DNA from: Siphonodentalium dalli
Lineage: Eukaryota > Mollusca > Scaphopoda > Gadilida > Siphonodentaliidae
Assembly: GCA_032622095.1 (NCBI GenBank)
Contig: CP136064.1
Span: forward strand, 131,879,129 to 131,943,128
Direction: 5' to 3'
DNA length: 64,000 bases
Translations under genes and position numbers: made by a program
In this document: in pieces, positions 35,777 through 47,244 of the stretch
How positions within the stretch are numbered: position 1 is the stretch's first letter
How the letters are laid out: each line of letters opens with the position of its first letter
Notes under the pieces: model-generated
Seen by the model: only the letters and a program-made list of their open reading frames with translations
What the model was told of the DNA's origin: nothing
The model's database searches: none

Positions 35777-38145
35777 ATAACTTCCAAGAATCAAAACAAC
35801 AGTACCTGAGCTTATTCTGAATTACCACATTCAGCATTATCTAGACTCGTTGTTTCGCTATCACATTGGCTGGCTAAACCGACAATACACCACCATGTCA
35901 TCGAACTCTATTGCTTTAATGTTTTAACCTGAAAGAACGAATTTACAAGCGTGTGAAAATACATCAAATACAATAAACGACCACAAGGATGTGAGTTGCC
36001 AAATGCTATGTCCACTTAGATGTGAACCAATACAATATAGGTTATAATACAAATTATTAATAAATTCATAAAAAATTCCGTCTCTTCGTCAGATTAATCT
36101 ATCTCACTCACAACAACAGTTCACTACTCTTCTTTGTAGAAGGGTGCCACTAATCGGAATGTTTCAAACAATACATATGCCGGTGTCCAGCTCACGTGTT
36201 TGTTTCGAAAGCTTGGAATTCTTAGCGAGCTTCATTCGTGGTATAGCTTATGGTATAATTCAGATGCTACATATGGGGTATATGCGTCATCTTGTGCGAT
36301 ACACTATAAAGGTATTCGGTCGATGCGTATACTAGATTTCAGAGGGACATATCTATCTGCGTATTTTCAGCTTTGCTGACCAAATGAGGATAACAACGTG
36401 TACACCTGGTGATCTTCCCAAACAGCCACTTCTCAATATATGGTTCATCAATTCACATACTCATCTAATGCACTGACGTACCCGGACAACTTCTGTATAT
36501 GGCTTCGAATGTTGAAAGCCCGACATTTGACGGATGCATTTCTGCTAAGACGTAGAAGACCATAATGCATAATATACCCAAACCCCTTGAACATGATCAT
36601 AAGAACAAGCTTGTTGGCGTCCAGCAATCGTCTCACCGAACAGATCCAAGCAGATGATAACAATATACATGGTGCTAGTTTGTGGGTATGTGTCATGATA
36701 GTGGAAATGAAATTGGACCATGACTGCACCGCCCCTTATTGTGTTATGTTTTAGATTCAGACAGGATCTCATGTGTGGCTTTGCTTTCCTTGCATGCTAA
36801 GATTGTATGTTCCCATCGGTTTGGAAGCCGTTCTTAAACAACTGGACCAGGAGTATGCCATTGGCTACTGCTGTATAAGCCTCACCAAGACTGGGGTGTA
36901 GTCTTAAAGGCGATACATTTGATAGTTGGTTGATATGTCATACTCACGCTGGGTGGTATGGTTCAAGAAAGTACAAATGCCATCAACAAAAGGGTGAAAT
37001 GTTCAACGCGAAGAACATCCAGAGGAATGTTACGTTGATGAGCTCTTGCATTCAGTTCAACAAACGTTGGTACGCCAAGTGATTTCTTGGTAACTTCACC
37101 ATTGCGACCATTTTCCTGCATGATACATTAACTACTATATTCTAAAGTTATATATATAAAGCTATGTGATCATAAAGGTCGCGTTCCCCAACATCCACAG
37201 CCATTGCCATCGAGATTGTAAATACATAGTGAAATAAATGCAACACAGTTCCTGACATTTTCTTGAATATTACCGCCCACATACTGACACTAACACCGAG
37301 AGAGGACAACAAAACACGCATACATTCATGCTATAAAGACATTATCCTTTAGTCCATCCGACTGTTTTGAGGGAGGCTAGCATAGTATTATCCAGACAAA
37401 AGTGTACGTAGTTGAATCAGAAATGCGTCGAAACGGATGTGGAAATACAATCTTACCACACCAAATAAAACCGACACGCATGACATTCGATATCTTAAAC
37501 ATGCACCAGGTGTAGGGGTGGTGTACACAGTGGCCCATTTCATCCCCACTATAATGGCGCATGTCCACTAACTAGCACCGCGAGCATTGTTCTTCTCTGC
37601 TGGGAGATATTCGACGAGACAACTGCGGGGCGTCACACAGTTTGCTTCGGATAATGGTCAAGAAGTGCGGGTAGTCTGTACACTAGGGTCTTCTCCTTAG
37701 CAGATAGACATCTGTCCAAGGGAATGAGACAGCTAGCAACCTTCGAAACACTGTCGAAGTTGTCCACATATGCCAATGCGTTCGCTGAGTTTGTGAGTTG
37801 ACGAACCATCTATTGAGAAGTGACTAGCTAACTGGTTCGCCAGGTGTACATGTCGTTATCCCATGGGGTATGAGACACATACATAGAGATGACCTTCTGT
37901 AAGATTGTATACTCATCGGCCATATGCCTTCCTAGTTCAAGATGACGCACAAATATCATATTTGGCAAATATTTAAAATAGTAAGCTAGACACCGGAAAA
38001 TGAATTGTTTGAAACGTTATGATTAGAGTGACCCTACTCCCAGGAAGTGGTGAATACTTTGTCGGTGTGAGCGACCTAGATTTATCAGACAAAGAAATGG
38101 AAGCTGGTCCAGATAATTATGGACGTGAAGTGGCAAATCAGAATC
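35777..38145 (-). other. Loop of the inverted repeat, possible decayed coding traces
   Basis: No clear gene. On the minus strand fragments such as ALAYVDNFDSVSKVASCL followed by IPLDRCLSAKEKTL (about 37650-37790), and the frame 36448-36729, have protein-like composition but are split by stops and frame changes. They were not recognised as any family. They could be remnants of the element's own protein or chance. Confidence 0.25.
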
Positions 38146-38429
38146 TGTTATCAGGTAATTGTTCTGATATAACTATTCGGCGCACCTACGCTTACGGCCA
38201 TTATCGGCGCTAAGTGGAGACTGGATTTTGAATGCCACATCGCGATATTAATTGTGGTTTTTCATCTTTCCAGAAGGATACGAGCTATGTTATCAGGTAA
38301 TTGTTCTGATATAACTATTCGGCGCACCTACGCTTACGGCCATTATCGGCGCTAAGTGGAGACTGGATTTTGAATGCCACATCGCGATATTAATTGTGGT
38401 TTTTCATCTTTCCAGAAGGATACGAGTTA
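38146..38429. repeat. 142 bp tandem duplication at the inner end of the right arm
   Basis: TGTTATCAGGTAATTGTTC begins both copies (38146-38287 and 38288-38429), which are nearly identical. The left arm has one counterpart, so the duplication happened after the inverted repeat formed. Confidence 0.9.
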
Positions 38430-39754
38430 TGTTATGCGTTTTGATACCTTTAAGTTGAACTAGTATATGGTTTATGTACAGTTTCGTCCATACATACCGA
38501 TATTATGACAAAAAGTTGAAATTAATATGTGAAAATATCGATTTCTTTTCAATTTCTAGCCGCCAATTTAGCAGCGATCTTGGCTGTGAGTAACAATTTG
38601 CCAAACCCTAATGAATACTTCATGTCAATATTCCATATCAACATGTAATGGTGGATAGAAATCGCGAAACAATAACGCCCATCGTAAGAAAGTAAAGGAA
38701 TGTGGACTTGTTTTCAAATTTCGGTCGCCATTTTGGCCGCCATCTTCGATTTGGAAAACAATTTCTTGCATGAGATGTAATGTAATTACTTCACCTCAGT
38801 ATTTCCAACTCAATTGTAAGCATGAGTGGAGTTGTCTCGACAATAATGCCCAATGATGTGAATATGAGGGAATTTCGGTGATTTTTCAAAATCTGTCCGA
38901 CATTGTGGGCGCCATTTTGGATTTGGGGGACTTTTATTTAGATATGGTACAAGGAAAGTTCTTCGCCTAAGTGTTCCCAACTCACAATAGTAAGCAGGTG
39001 TGGAGTTTTCATGACAATAATGTTCACTGATGTTAAAACAGCGATTTTCGGCGATTTTTTATTTCTGGTGGCCATTTTGGCCGCCATCTTGGATTTGGGT
39101 AAATATTCCTCAACTTAGGTATAAGAGGAATCCTAGTATCTCCTGCGCATATATATGCATGGGTGTTGGTATAATAGCAATAACATCCATTGATTCGAAA
39201 CATTACATCGCTTTATTAACGTAGATAAGGCTTTGACCTGTTATACCGGCATTTGGGAAAACGTGATATCGGACAAAAATATCCCGCAATGAATGTATAT
39301 TATGGGCCCCATGTGGTCGCGAATGACTCCTCTATATAAATGTATAACATGACGCAAATATGTCAACATTTTCCCACAGAGACAAACGAAAGGTGGTAAC
39401 ATGTCAGAAAAATAGCATATTTTCACATTTCGGCGGCCATATTGGCCGCCATATTGGATTGTGGTGTCGGATATTTTGCTAATTTGTAAGGGTTGTATAT
39501 TAGCATAACGAATCGAGCGGAAAACAAGACGGCATGTGACATCATCTTTACTATAACGGCGATCAAAGAGACCTGGTGCATTTAAAACAAATGGTCGCCA
39601 TGATGGACGCCATCTTGTCTGGAGTCTCTGCGGCCACTTTTTGTTCTTGTTAACAAGTGAAAAAAATTAGAGGAGACCTTAAGGAAGAAACTGAGTGGGG
39701 TGAAGTTAAGTCCGGGGGGGGGGGTGCAGAGGTCGACCAATATATCCTGGACTA

Positions 39755-40500
39755 TATGACTAAATGCCAGCTAAATGGCATAAATAAATTAATTGGTAAT
39801 TAACCAAATTAATAACCAACAGCCAGTGGTGGCACGTCGAAACCCTTATAAAACACTCTGGCAAAAGACCGGTAAACCATGGCTCTACTCTGATAAATGT
39901 GGTAAAGTCAGGTTAACATATACTCTGGTAAAAGACATGTAAACCCATTTGGTGTGCAAGTTTGTCACCAGGAGGGCTCTCAAAAAGGGTTCATTGGCGT
40001 TGTTAACATTTCCGTTCAAGAGGTATCACTCTATCCTGAAAATGTTGGATTTTTGTCCGTCCGTTCATATATATATCAACCATGGGTTATCGGATCTCGA
40101 TGAAAATTGGTATGCAGGGTTGGCATCATGAGGGCTTTCAACAGAGGGTTCATTGACGTTGTTTACATTTTCCGGTCAAGAGTTATCCCTCTTTCTTTAA
40201 CTGAAAATAGTAATTCGTTCGTTCATCACATTTTTTTTCCCAATTTGGTTTCCGACCTGCCCATATTTAAATGTTCACCATGGGGGTATATATCCCAGTA
40301 CCCATGATACAACCTCTTGTTTTAATAGAATTCACTCAATAGAACAAACGCCAATTTAAATAGTAATGTATAACAGTATTTGGCTATTTACATGACGCTA
40401 CTACCTGTATTGAGGAATTCAATCTCTCGTCAGGGACAGGCCCGTCCACAACCACCATACATGGTGATAATGTGTACATGTGTAAATGGCCGAATACTGT
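39755..40500. repeat. Diverged ~150 bp tandem pair and unassigned DNA
   Basis: GAGGGCTCTCAAAAAGGGTT near 39971 and GAGGGCTTTCAACAGAGGGTT near 40131 head two related units. Otherwise no feature was seen. Confidence 0.4.
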
Positions 40501-40524
40501 TGTAATACATTACTCCCATTTTAG

Positions 40525-40652
40525 AAATGGATGTCGATTTGCTTGCGTTCCATAGAGTATGCATGCAAGTTGGTCTGACATTTTGTATAATGTCATACTA
40601 GAAGTTACTTGCATCCTTATGCTATGGAACGCAACAAAATCAACATCCATTA
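40525..40652. mobile_element. Short hairpin element
   Basis: ATGGATGTCGATTTGCTTGC then GTTCCATAG at the left pairs with CTATGGAACGCAACAAAATC then AACATCCAT at the right, with TTGGTCTGACATT and AATGTCATACTAGAAG inside. A MITE-like palindrome. Confidence 0.6.
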
Positions 40653-40750
40653 CTTATATTTACACTCAACCGAGTCAACTGGCTGATTAGACGAGCATTA
40701 AGCGCCCATTTCAACGTTATTCTCGTGACTTGATGCAAGTCGCGTCTACA

Positions 40751-40917
40751 TATGCCATCAACGTCGTTTTTCGGTTGATCTATGAGCCTATAGATCGATC
40801 GGTAGACGAATAACATACTGTATAATTCCGCGAAGCGGATTATACTAAGTATGTTATTCGTCTACTGATCGATCAATAGGCCCATAGATCAACCGAAAAA
40901 CGACGTTGATGGCTTAT
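40751..40917. repeat. Near-perfect terminal hairpin, left arm
   Basis: ATGCCATCAACGTCGTTTTT at the start pairs with AAAAACGACGTTGATGGC at the end, and GTAGACGAATAACATA pairs with TATGTTATTCGTCTAC, around a central ATTCCGCGAAGCGGA. The same hairpin, expanded with extra TCCGCTTCGCGGA pieces, ends the right arm (48470-48724). Confidence 0.85.
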
Positions 40918-41793
40918 AATTACAACGATAACACTTTATTTTCAACTATCTACTATTAATCCATCTCAGAACATGAATTGCAACAACAGGATTTTCCGTT
41001 AGACGATCTCCGAATTTGGTTGATGGGGCGAAAATAAATTGGCCGAAATTGTCAACAACCAAGCAAACTTTCAGAAAATAAATATTTACACCTCAACTTC
41101 AATTTTCAGCAATTACGTTTAAATGGCTCAATAAGAACTCAATAATTATTAACACACAATGAGTCGAATCCGAAGCGATTGGATAGCGACCTCCGGTAAA
41201 ATTATTAACTCCAGACTCCAGCCCGATGTAATTTGTAAACAGATACCCTGACCACATCTTATGTTCCCGTGACAAATGCCATGTCATTATCATTGTTATG
41301 AAGCAGAAAAAATGTTAATAGGGTTGTAATCGGTTAACACATTTTATTTATTCCCAATAAAACTATCCATGTTCATCAGCCTGTTGATCAGTCTGATTCA
41401 TGATAATTTGTATTCACAGTAACTATAGTCTATACACGTTGTCATGGACGCTCTTTCGATAATTGGACAAATGAAAAACGCGGTACGAACTTTGAGTGTT
41501 CAGTCGAGCGTTATAAAAACATGAATACGGCTGAAATGAACAGACATAAGTATAGTATAGTGTCCGTAAGAAGCAGAAACATGCAATATAGACATCAACT
41601 ACTTTTTCAAATGTTTCTAGCATTGAGTTTTCGAGTTGTTTTTTCACTGAGATTCTAATGGAATTGTCGTTCCGCGCATTCGCGTCATCCGGAAGGGGGG
41701 GGGGGTGTGTCTTGTGTGGCGCCGGTTATAGACTTGCCCATTTGTCTTAAAGTTCCACTACGCGATGTGACTCGTCTACTGCAACATCTATAT

Positions 41794-42571
41794 AATATAT
41801 CTTTATTGACCTCCATAACTGAAAAGTTTATCAAATGTTATATACAGTATCAAGGTAGGCTAAGATTTTAGCCAACATGACAATAAACAAATAACAGTAT
41901 GTACACAAAATGACACAAGTGCCACCAAGACATGGTATACATGTTGGGTCAAATTATTGAGAAACCTTACCCACAGGCAGATATAAATTCAGACATGCAA
42001 TCAGGCATACCGACATGCGGACATAGTATGTAGACAGACAAACACAGGCACGCGAACATAACTTTAAACCTAAACATATTTACATAATGCGGATAAAATC
42101 CGAACGGTACAGAGAATAAATGCTTACACTCGCATTTGCTAATTTACTGGCGGCAATCAGTTAGATTTTGGAATATTATTCAAATGTTAGTATTGCATGT
42201 GTCGTTTACTGTTCATATACAATTGATATACCACAATGCATGAGTGCAAGGAATACAAAAGCGCACACAACTAATATTGTTACCTTCACACCGGTAACAT
42301 CACATCCGCATGGACGAGTGATGATGACTACACCGGCAGACTACAATACACAGAGATACAATTTCGAAAAAACATATTACATGTATCAACGTAATTGGCC
42401 TTTCGTCTGATGTGGTAATATAACTTAATTGCAATAATTGGGAATGAATGCTTATTTCCTTTGCATTTTTGATCCGAACATTGGATTTTGATTTCTGTGG
42501 TGATCAGTTAATAATTGGTCCTAATATATAACAGTGGATTTTCGTTGATACGTTTGGAGATTACTCAGAAT
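41794..42571 (-). other. Probable 3' untranslated part of the LINE
   Basis: Lies between the left arm and the palindrome. At its outer edge the minus strand reads GGTCAATAAAGATATATTAT, a poly(A)-signal-like end as expected for the 3' end of the minus-strand LINE. No coding potential was seen. Inference from position. Confidence 0.4.
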
Positions 42572-43816
42572 CGGTGTGACTAAACATCACCCGGACCAGC
42601 CCGGATCAGCCCGGACCAGCCTGGACCAGCCTGGACCAGCCCATATGGACTATATGAGTGATTTTAAGGCAATATAAGTGCAGGGGTGTCATGGAAACCC
42701 ACTCAGGGTCGCTATTAACCCTCAAAATGCCGGGATCGGCGAAAATGTTCGCCGCGAAATGAAGCTAACAGCCCGGACCGCCCCTGCTGCGTCCAGGTGT
42801 GATTTTAGTATCCATATCTGTGCGAGGGTGTTATTGAAACCCAAATACGCACGGAGAGTGGTCAAGGTCAAACAGAAGTGCCGATATTAACATCTAAACT
42901 TGCCAGCTTCAGTCATAATGACAAAATTGTGCCCCCAATAAACAAACTCACAGCCCGGACCCCCTTAATGTCATCGTACTTCTAATAACTCCTTACACAT
43001 GTGTTGCGAATCTACCCTTGACTACATTCAATGAAGAAACAATGGCGAGTCGCCCACGAAAGCCTGGCAATTAACCCCCAAAATGCCGCCATCGCCGAAT
43101 ATGTTTACCGATAACGAAGCTAACAGCCCGGACCGCCCCTGCTGCGTCTAGGGGTGATTTTAGTTACCTTATCTGTACACGGGTGTCATGGAAACTCACA
43201 TACACACGGACGATGGTCACGGCCAAACAGAAGTGACGATGTTAACCCCTAAAGCTGGTCCGGGCTGGTCCGGCTGTCAGCGTCGTTATCGGTAAACATA
43301 TTCGGCGATGGCGGCATTTTGGGGGTTAATTGTCAGGCATTCGTGAGCGACTCGCCCTTGTATCTTCGTGAGTGTAGTCGAGGGTAGTTTCGCAACACAT
43401 ATGTAATGAGTTATTAGAAGTACGAGGACATTAAGGGGGTCCGGGCTGTGAGTTTGTTTATTGGGGGCACAATTTTGTAATTCTGGCTGAATCTGGGAAG
43501 TTTAGGGGTTAATAAACGGCACTTCCGTTTGACCTTGACCACTCTCGGTGCGTATTTGGGTTTCATTAACACCCTCGCACAGATATGGATACTAAAATCA
43601 CACATGGACGCAGAGGGGGCTGTCCGGGCTGTTAGCTTCATTTCGCGGCGAACATTTTCGCCGATGCCGGCATTTTGAAGGTTAATAGCGACCCTGAGTG
43701 GGTTTCCATGACACCCTGCACTTATATTGCCCTTAAATCACTCATATAGTCCATATGGGGGGTCCGGGCTGGTCCGGGCTGGTCGGGGCTGGTCCGGGTG
43801 GTGTTTAGTCACACCC
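42572..43816. mobile_element. Palindromic foldback transposon with 8 bp target duplication
   Basis: A 1,245 bp palindrome with arms of about 600 bp and a centre near 43195. Ends are GGTGTGACTAAAC and GTTTAGTCACACC. CTCAGAAT occurs immediately outside both ends (42564-42571 and 43817-43824), an 8 bp target duplication as made by hAT-type and some other cut-and-paste transposases. The arms carry GGCTGGTCCGGGCTGG minisatellite ends and ~390 bp internal units. No transposase, so non-autonomous. Confidence 0.85.
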
Positions 43817-43824
43817 CTCAGAAT

Positions 43825-46800
43825 GAAGACTTGACAGCATTTTGTGTGATAGCCATAATATCTGGGTGTGGTGAACTATAAATGATACGAAAAACATAGG
43901 GACTTCAATGAAAGAAAATAATTCAGACGGAAGTTTTGTAAGGTGAAGCATAACAAGTTCATCATCGTCAAGCTCATCCACCCAAAGATAGAACAGTAAT
44001 CCAAATGTGTCAATACATTTGGTACCACGTGTCATTGCGACGAGAGCACAATATATGGTGAGTGCAATCAATCATAACGTGTGTTACCACGTCGTCATAA
44101 TCCAAGTGACATAACGCACATGTACCCTCGTGTTTGGTAGCAGTAGTCGCTATAAGTTGGGCAACGGTGAAAAAGTCTCTCTTCCGCTCTGGATATTGCC
44201 GACAACAACGCCAAAGGAGAGACATCTGTAAATGACTTTGGATTTGATAGAAGCATGTTAGTGTTGGGTCGTTTTGAACATTTTGCGTCCAGTCGATATC
44301 GCGCTTACTGTTGACTTCCGTTTTGACTAGTCGGTTCCACTCCGGGCGGATTGGACACGTACCGACTACTGCGAGTTGCTCAATATATTGGTTCAAGTTG
44401 TGAGAAATACGAATTCGTTCAATGTCAGCAAAGTATGACTGAGGATTATTAAATTGACGAGAAAGATGCATGTGAAGTCTTGATACAAAAATCTCCTTGC
44501 CTATTTTGGAAGGCGATATGCGACAAAGGATACCAAACAAACTGAGCTTTCGTGCATCTATAAAAGAGGAAATAGGGCCTAGGCCCATGAGACCTAGGAC
44601 AATATTGGTTCTCGTCCTTACAGGCAGCCCTTGAATGCGTTTCAAGCAAATTCGATGGATTTTCTCGAGCGAAGTAGTATCTGACACAGACATGCCACAC
44701 AGAAATTCTGATCCATATAATCCTTTTGGCAGCACCATCGTTTTGTATATAGTTGCGCCACTCGACGGAGTGATCCCTCTGGCATAAAGTCCAGCATTAC
44801 TTAAGAGGACAGAAGTTGACTAGTCGGTTCCACTCCGGGCGGATTGGACACGTACCGACTACTGCGAGTTGCTCAAGATATTGGTTCAAGTTGTGAGAAA
44901 TAAGAATTCGTTCAATGTCAGCAAAGTATGACTGAGGATTATTAAATTGACGAGAAAGATTTTGTCTACAACGACTTCAACAAATTCTTTGACAAAGCTG
45001 TACTTATTTACTTGTATGCCCAAATGAGTGATTTCGTCTGTTTCGGACAAAGTACTGCCAGCGACAGTCCATCGCCTACTTGTGCTGCAACTCTGGCGAG
45101 AAGTTTCGTTAAAAACGATGACCTTACATTTGTTTAGATTATACATGAACCGCCACTTTTGACTATATGATGTGCATATATCGCATAAACGTTGTAAGCC
45201 ATAACTTTAGAGGGACAACAATGTCATATCATCAGCTTGTGTTGGAGACGAGCAGTTGGAGGATAAAAGTCGAAAACCAAAGTTTGAAGCTTCAAGTTCA
45301 TACAACAGATCATATATGTACAACATATAGCACAGAGGGGATAAAATACCCCCTTGCGCCTTGTTTTATCGCAATTGACTTAGACAGAATGTCTGTATGT
45401 TTGACTACACAAGATATATTACTAAAAAACTCTCTTAGGAGGAGCCATATTTTTCTGAAAGCCGTTTTGAAGGGGATGAACTTTAATTAGATTTGGCGTA
45501 TTGCTTTCCATGCGAGACAACATTATTTTTTCTAGTGTCTTATACAGAACTGGTAGAAGAGTTATTGCCCTGTAGCTATCGAATTTAGTTTTTGGCTTAT
45601 CACCCCCCTTATACAGGGAAACCATCAGGCCAGATTTTGCCATAGCGGGTATATGTTGTAGATCTAGTATTTTGCTCAAGACGTACGCTAACCGTTCCTG
45701 TAACGACTCGCCTCCATACACAATGTGCTCGTAACATATCATGTCCGGACCAGGAGCTTTCCCCATATTCATTGACTTGAGATTTTCCTTTAGCTCCTGA
45801 ATAGAAATAGGATATAACAATTGTTTATCAAGTGGGGTAGAGACACCATGTATGTTTATGTTAGATGCAATGTCTTCAACTGAATTATTGACATAATCGT
45901 AATGATGATGATCGAATGCGTCCGACATCGTTGGCAATAAAATCGTTCATAATACTCAGCCCACGCAGTTGTGAATTCTTCTGCATTATATACGGACGTA
46001 GCATTGTAAACCTCGAAGAAGTTATTATTAGTTGCCCTAGTTCTAGATTTGTCTTGGTTAAATAACCGAAAAAAGTGCTCTTGGTTTATTTCCGCAGCAT
46101 TGTCAACTTGGTCGTTTTGGCTTGATAAGAATTTCAAGTTGCTATGTTGTAGCTCCTTGCGAAACGCACACTTCGCTGCTTTATATTGGGCATACGAGAG
46201 GTGATCTTGACCTCTTGGGCGACCTTCAACGTTCCATATACGTTTGAAGTTACACATTTGACTATGAAGTTCCTTCAGCTTTTCATTCCAGTATGGTTTA
46301 ACGTGCGATTTGTACAATTGTTTTGGAATGAAGATTGACGACGCAGAATAATGCCTGCGTAATATTCATCAAGACTAGCAGAGTCCGTAATGGGACTATT
46401 GGGTAGAAGTTCATCGACACAATTTTGATAACCAGCCATTGAAGAGTCTGAAGATAAAAACTTCTTCCAGTTGACAGTGCATCGCTCGGAATTTGGACGA
46501 GTGCCGTGATTACCTAGCTCGATGAGCATTTTGATAGGACGGTGGTTGGAATAATCAGTGGCAGAGTCGTCGATGACTCTTATTTCGTTTACACGGTGCA
46601 GATTTGATTTGTGTATAAATATATGATCGATCGTGGTGCCTGAATCGCTTGCGGCAGAAGCTGGAATGTGTGTAGCAACCAAACGTGTGACCGGATCAGA
46701 CTGATTCACAGAAACGAGTTTCCTATGTGTGATAAGTTTCTTGAAATTGCGATTTCTGGCATCCGATTTCAGGATATTGCGGTTAAAATCACCCATAACA

Positions 46801-47244
46801 ATAACTGTACCCATATATGAGTAATAATCAATCGTAATGTCCAGCTTATTTAAATAGTCACGATAAAATCCGACTGTGTAGTTCGTTGAGGGCAGATAGA
46901 CCTGTATAATATAAATGTCTTGCAAGTTATCTAACTGTAATTGAATACCACATAGTCTATCGTCATTTAGGTTAAGTATTGAGACAGCGCTATCCAGCCT
47001 TCTGTGCCAGAAAATCGCTACACCACCATTGTCACGCCCTCTCTGTATGGGTAGTCTGTGAGAAATCACACACTGCGTGGTACCGGTAATTGTTGCTAAC
47101 AGTATCAAGTATGTGCACATTGTGATTGTGGAGTCAATGCTCGCTGATTCCAAAAAAGTCCACCTCTTGATTTGCAAGTAGCTCTGACATGTAGCTGCTG
47201 CTACCCATCGCCCCAGTGGCGTTCCACGTGACGATGTTCAACAT
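43825..47244 (-). pseudogene. Decayed LINE: endonuclease, reverse transcriptase, C-terminal region
   Basis: ORF2 starts near 47244 with LNIVTWNATG. The AP-endonuclease domain has GGVAIFWHRRLD, VIVMGDFNRN, TTIDHIFIHK and YSNHRPI, where the usual SDH is SNH. RT follows with MGKAPGPDMICYEHIVYGG, GLMVSLYKGGDKPK, YRAITLLPVLYK, a KQGARG block and PTQADDMTLLS holding the catalytic Asp pair (45228-45236). The C-terminal region (44010-44738) has LPKGLYGSEF, RTRTNIVLGL and a CALCHLDYDDVVTHVMIDC knuckle. Breaks: TGA near 47135, frameshifts near 47040, 46300, 45900 and 45430, and a 145 bp internal duplication. Dead. Confidence 0.88.
44323..44960. repeat. 145 bp direct duplication within the LINE
   Basis: 44323-44467 recurs at 44816-44960 with few changes, offset 493, both in the same orientation. 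The second copy interrupts the LINE frame. Confidence 0.9.

Larger units (their letters stand above)
34347..39754. mobile_element. 5.4 kb inverted-repeat structure (foldback-like)
   Basis: The left arm (34347-35776) and right arm (38168-39754) are diverged reverse complements along about 1.4 kb, ending in TAGTCCAGG and CCTGGACTA at the outer ends. The loop (35777-38145) is unique in the window. Long terminal inverted repeats of this size with internal tandem units are typical of foldback-type DNA elements, but no target duplication could be assigned (only TAT-like bases flank both sides) and no transposase was recognised. Confidence 0.8.

Noticed and set aside
41423-41647. Conserved 74-codon frame present twice (also 47718-47942 on the other strand)
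   Set aside because: The two copies are simply the arms of the inverted repeat; no family recognised and substitutions do not favour coding.
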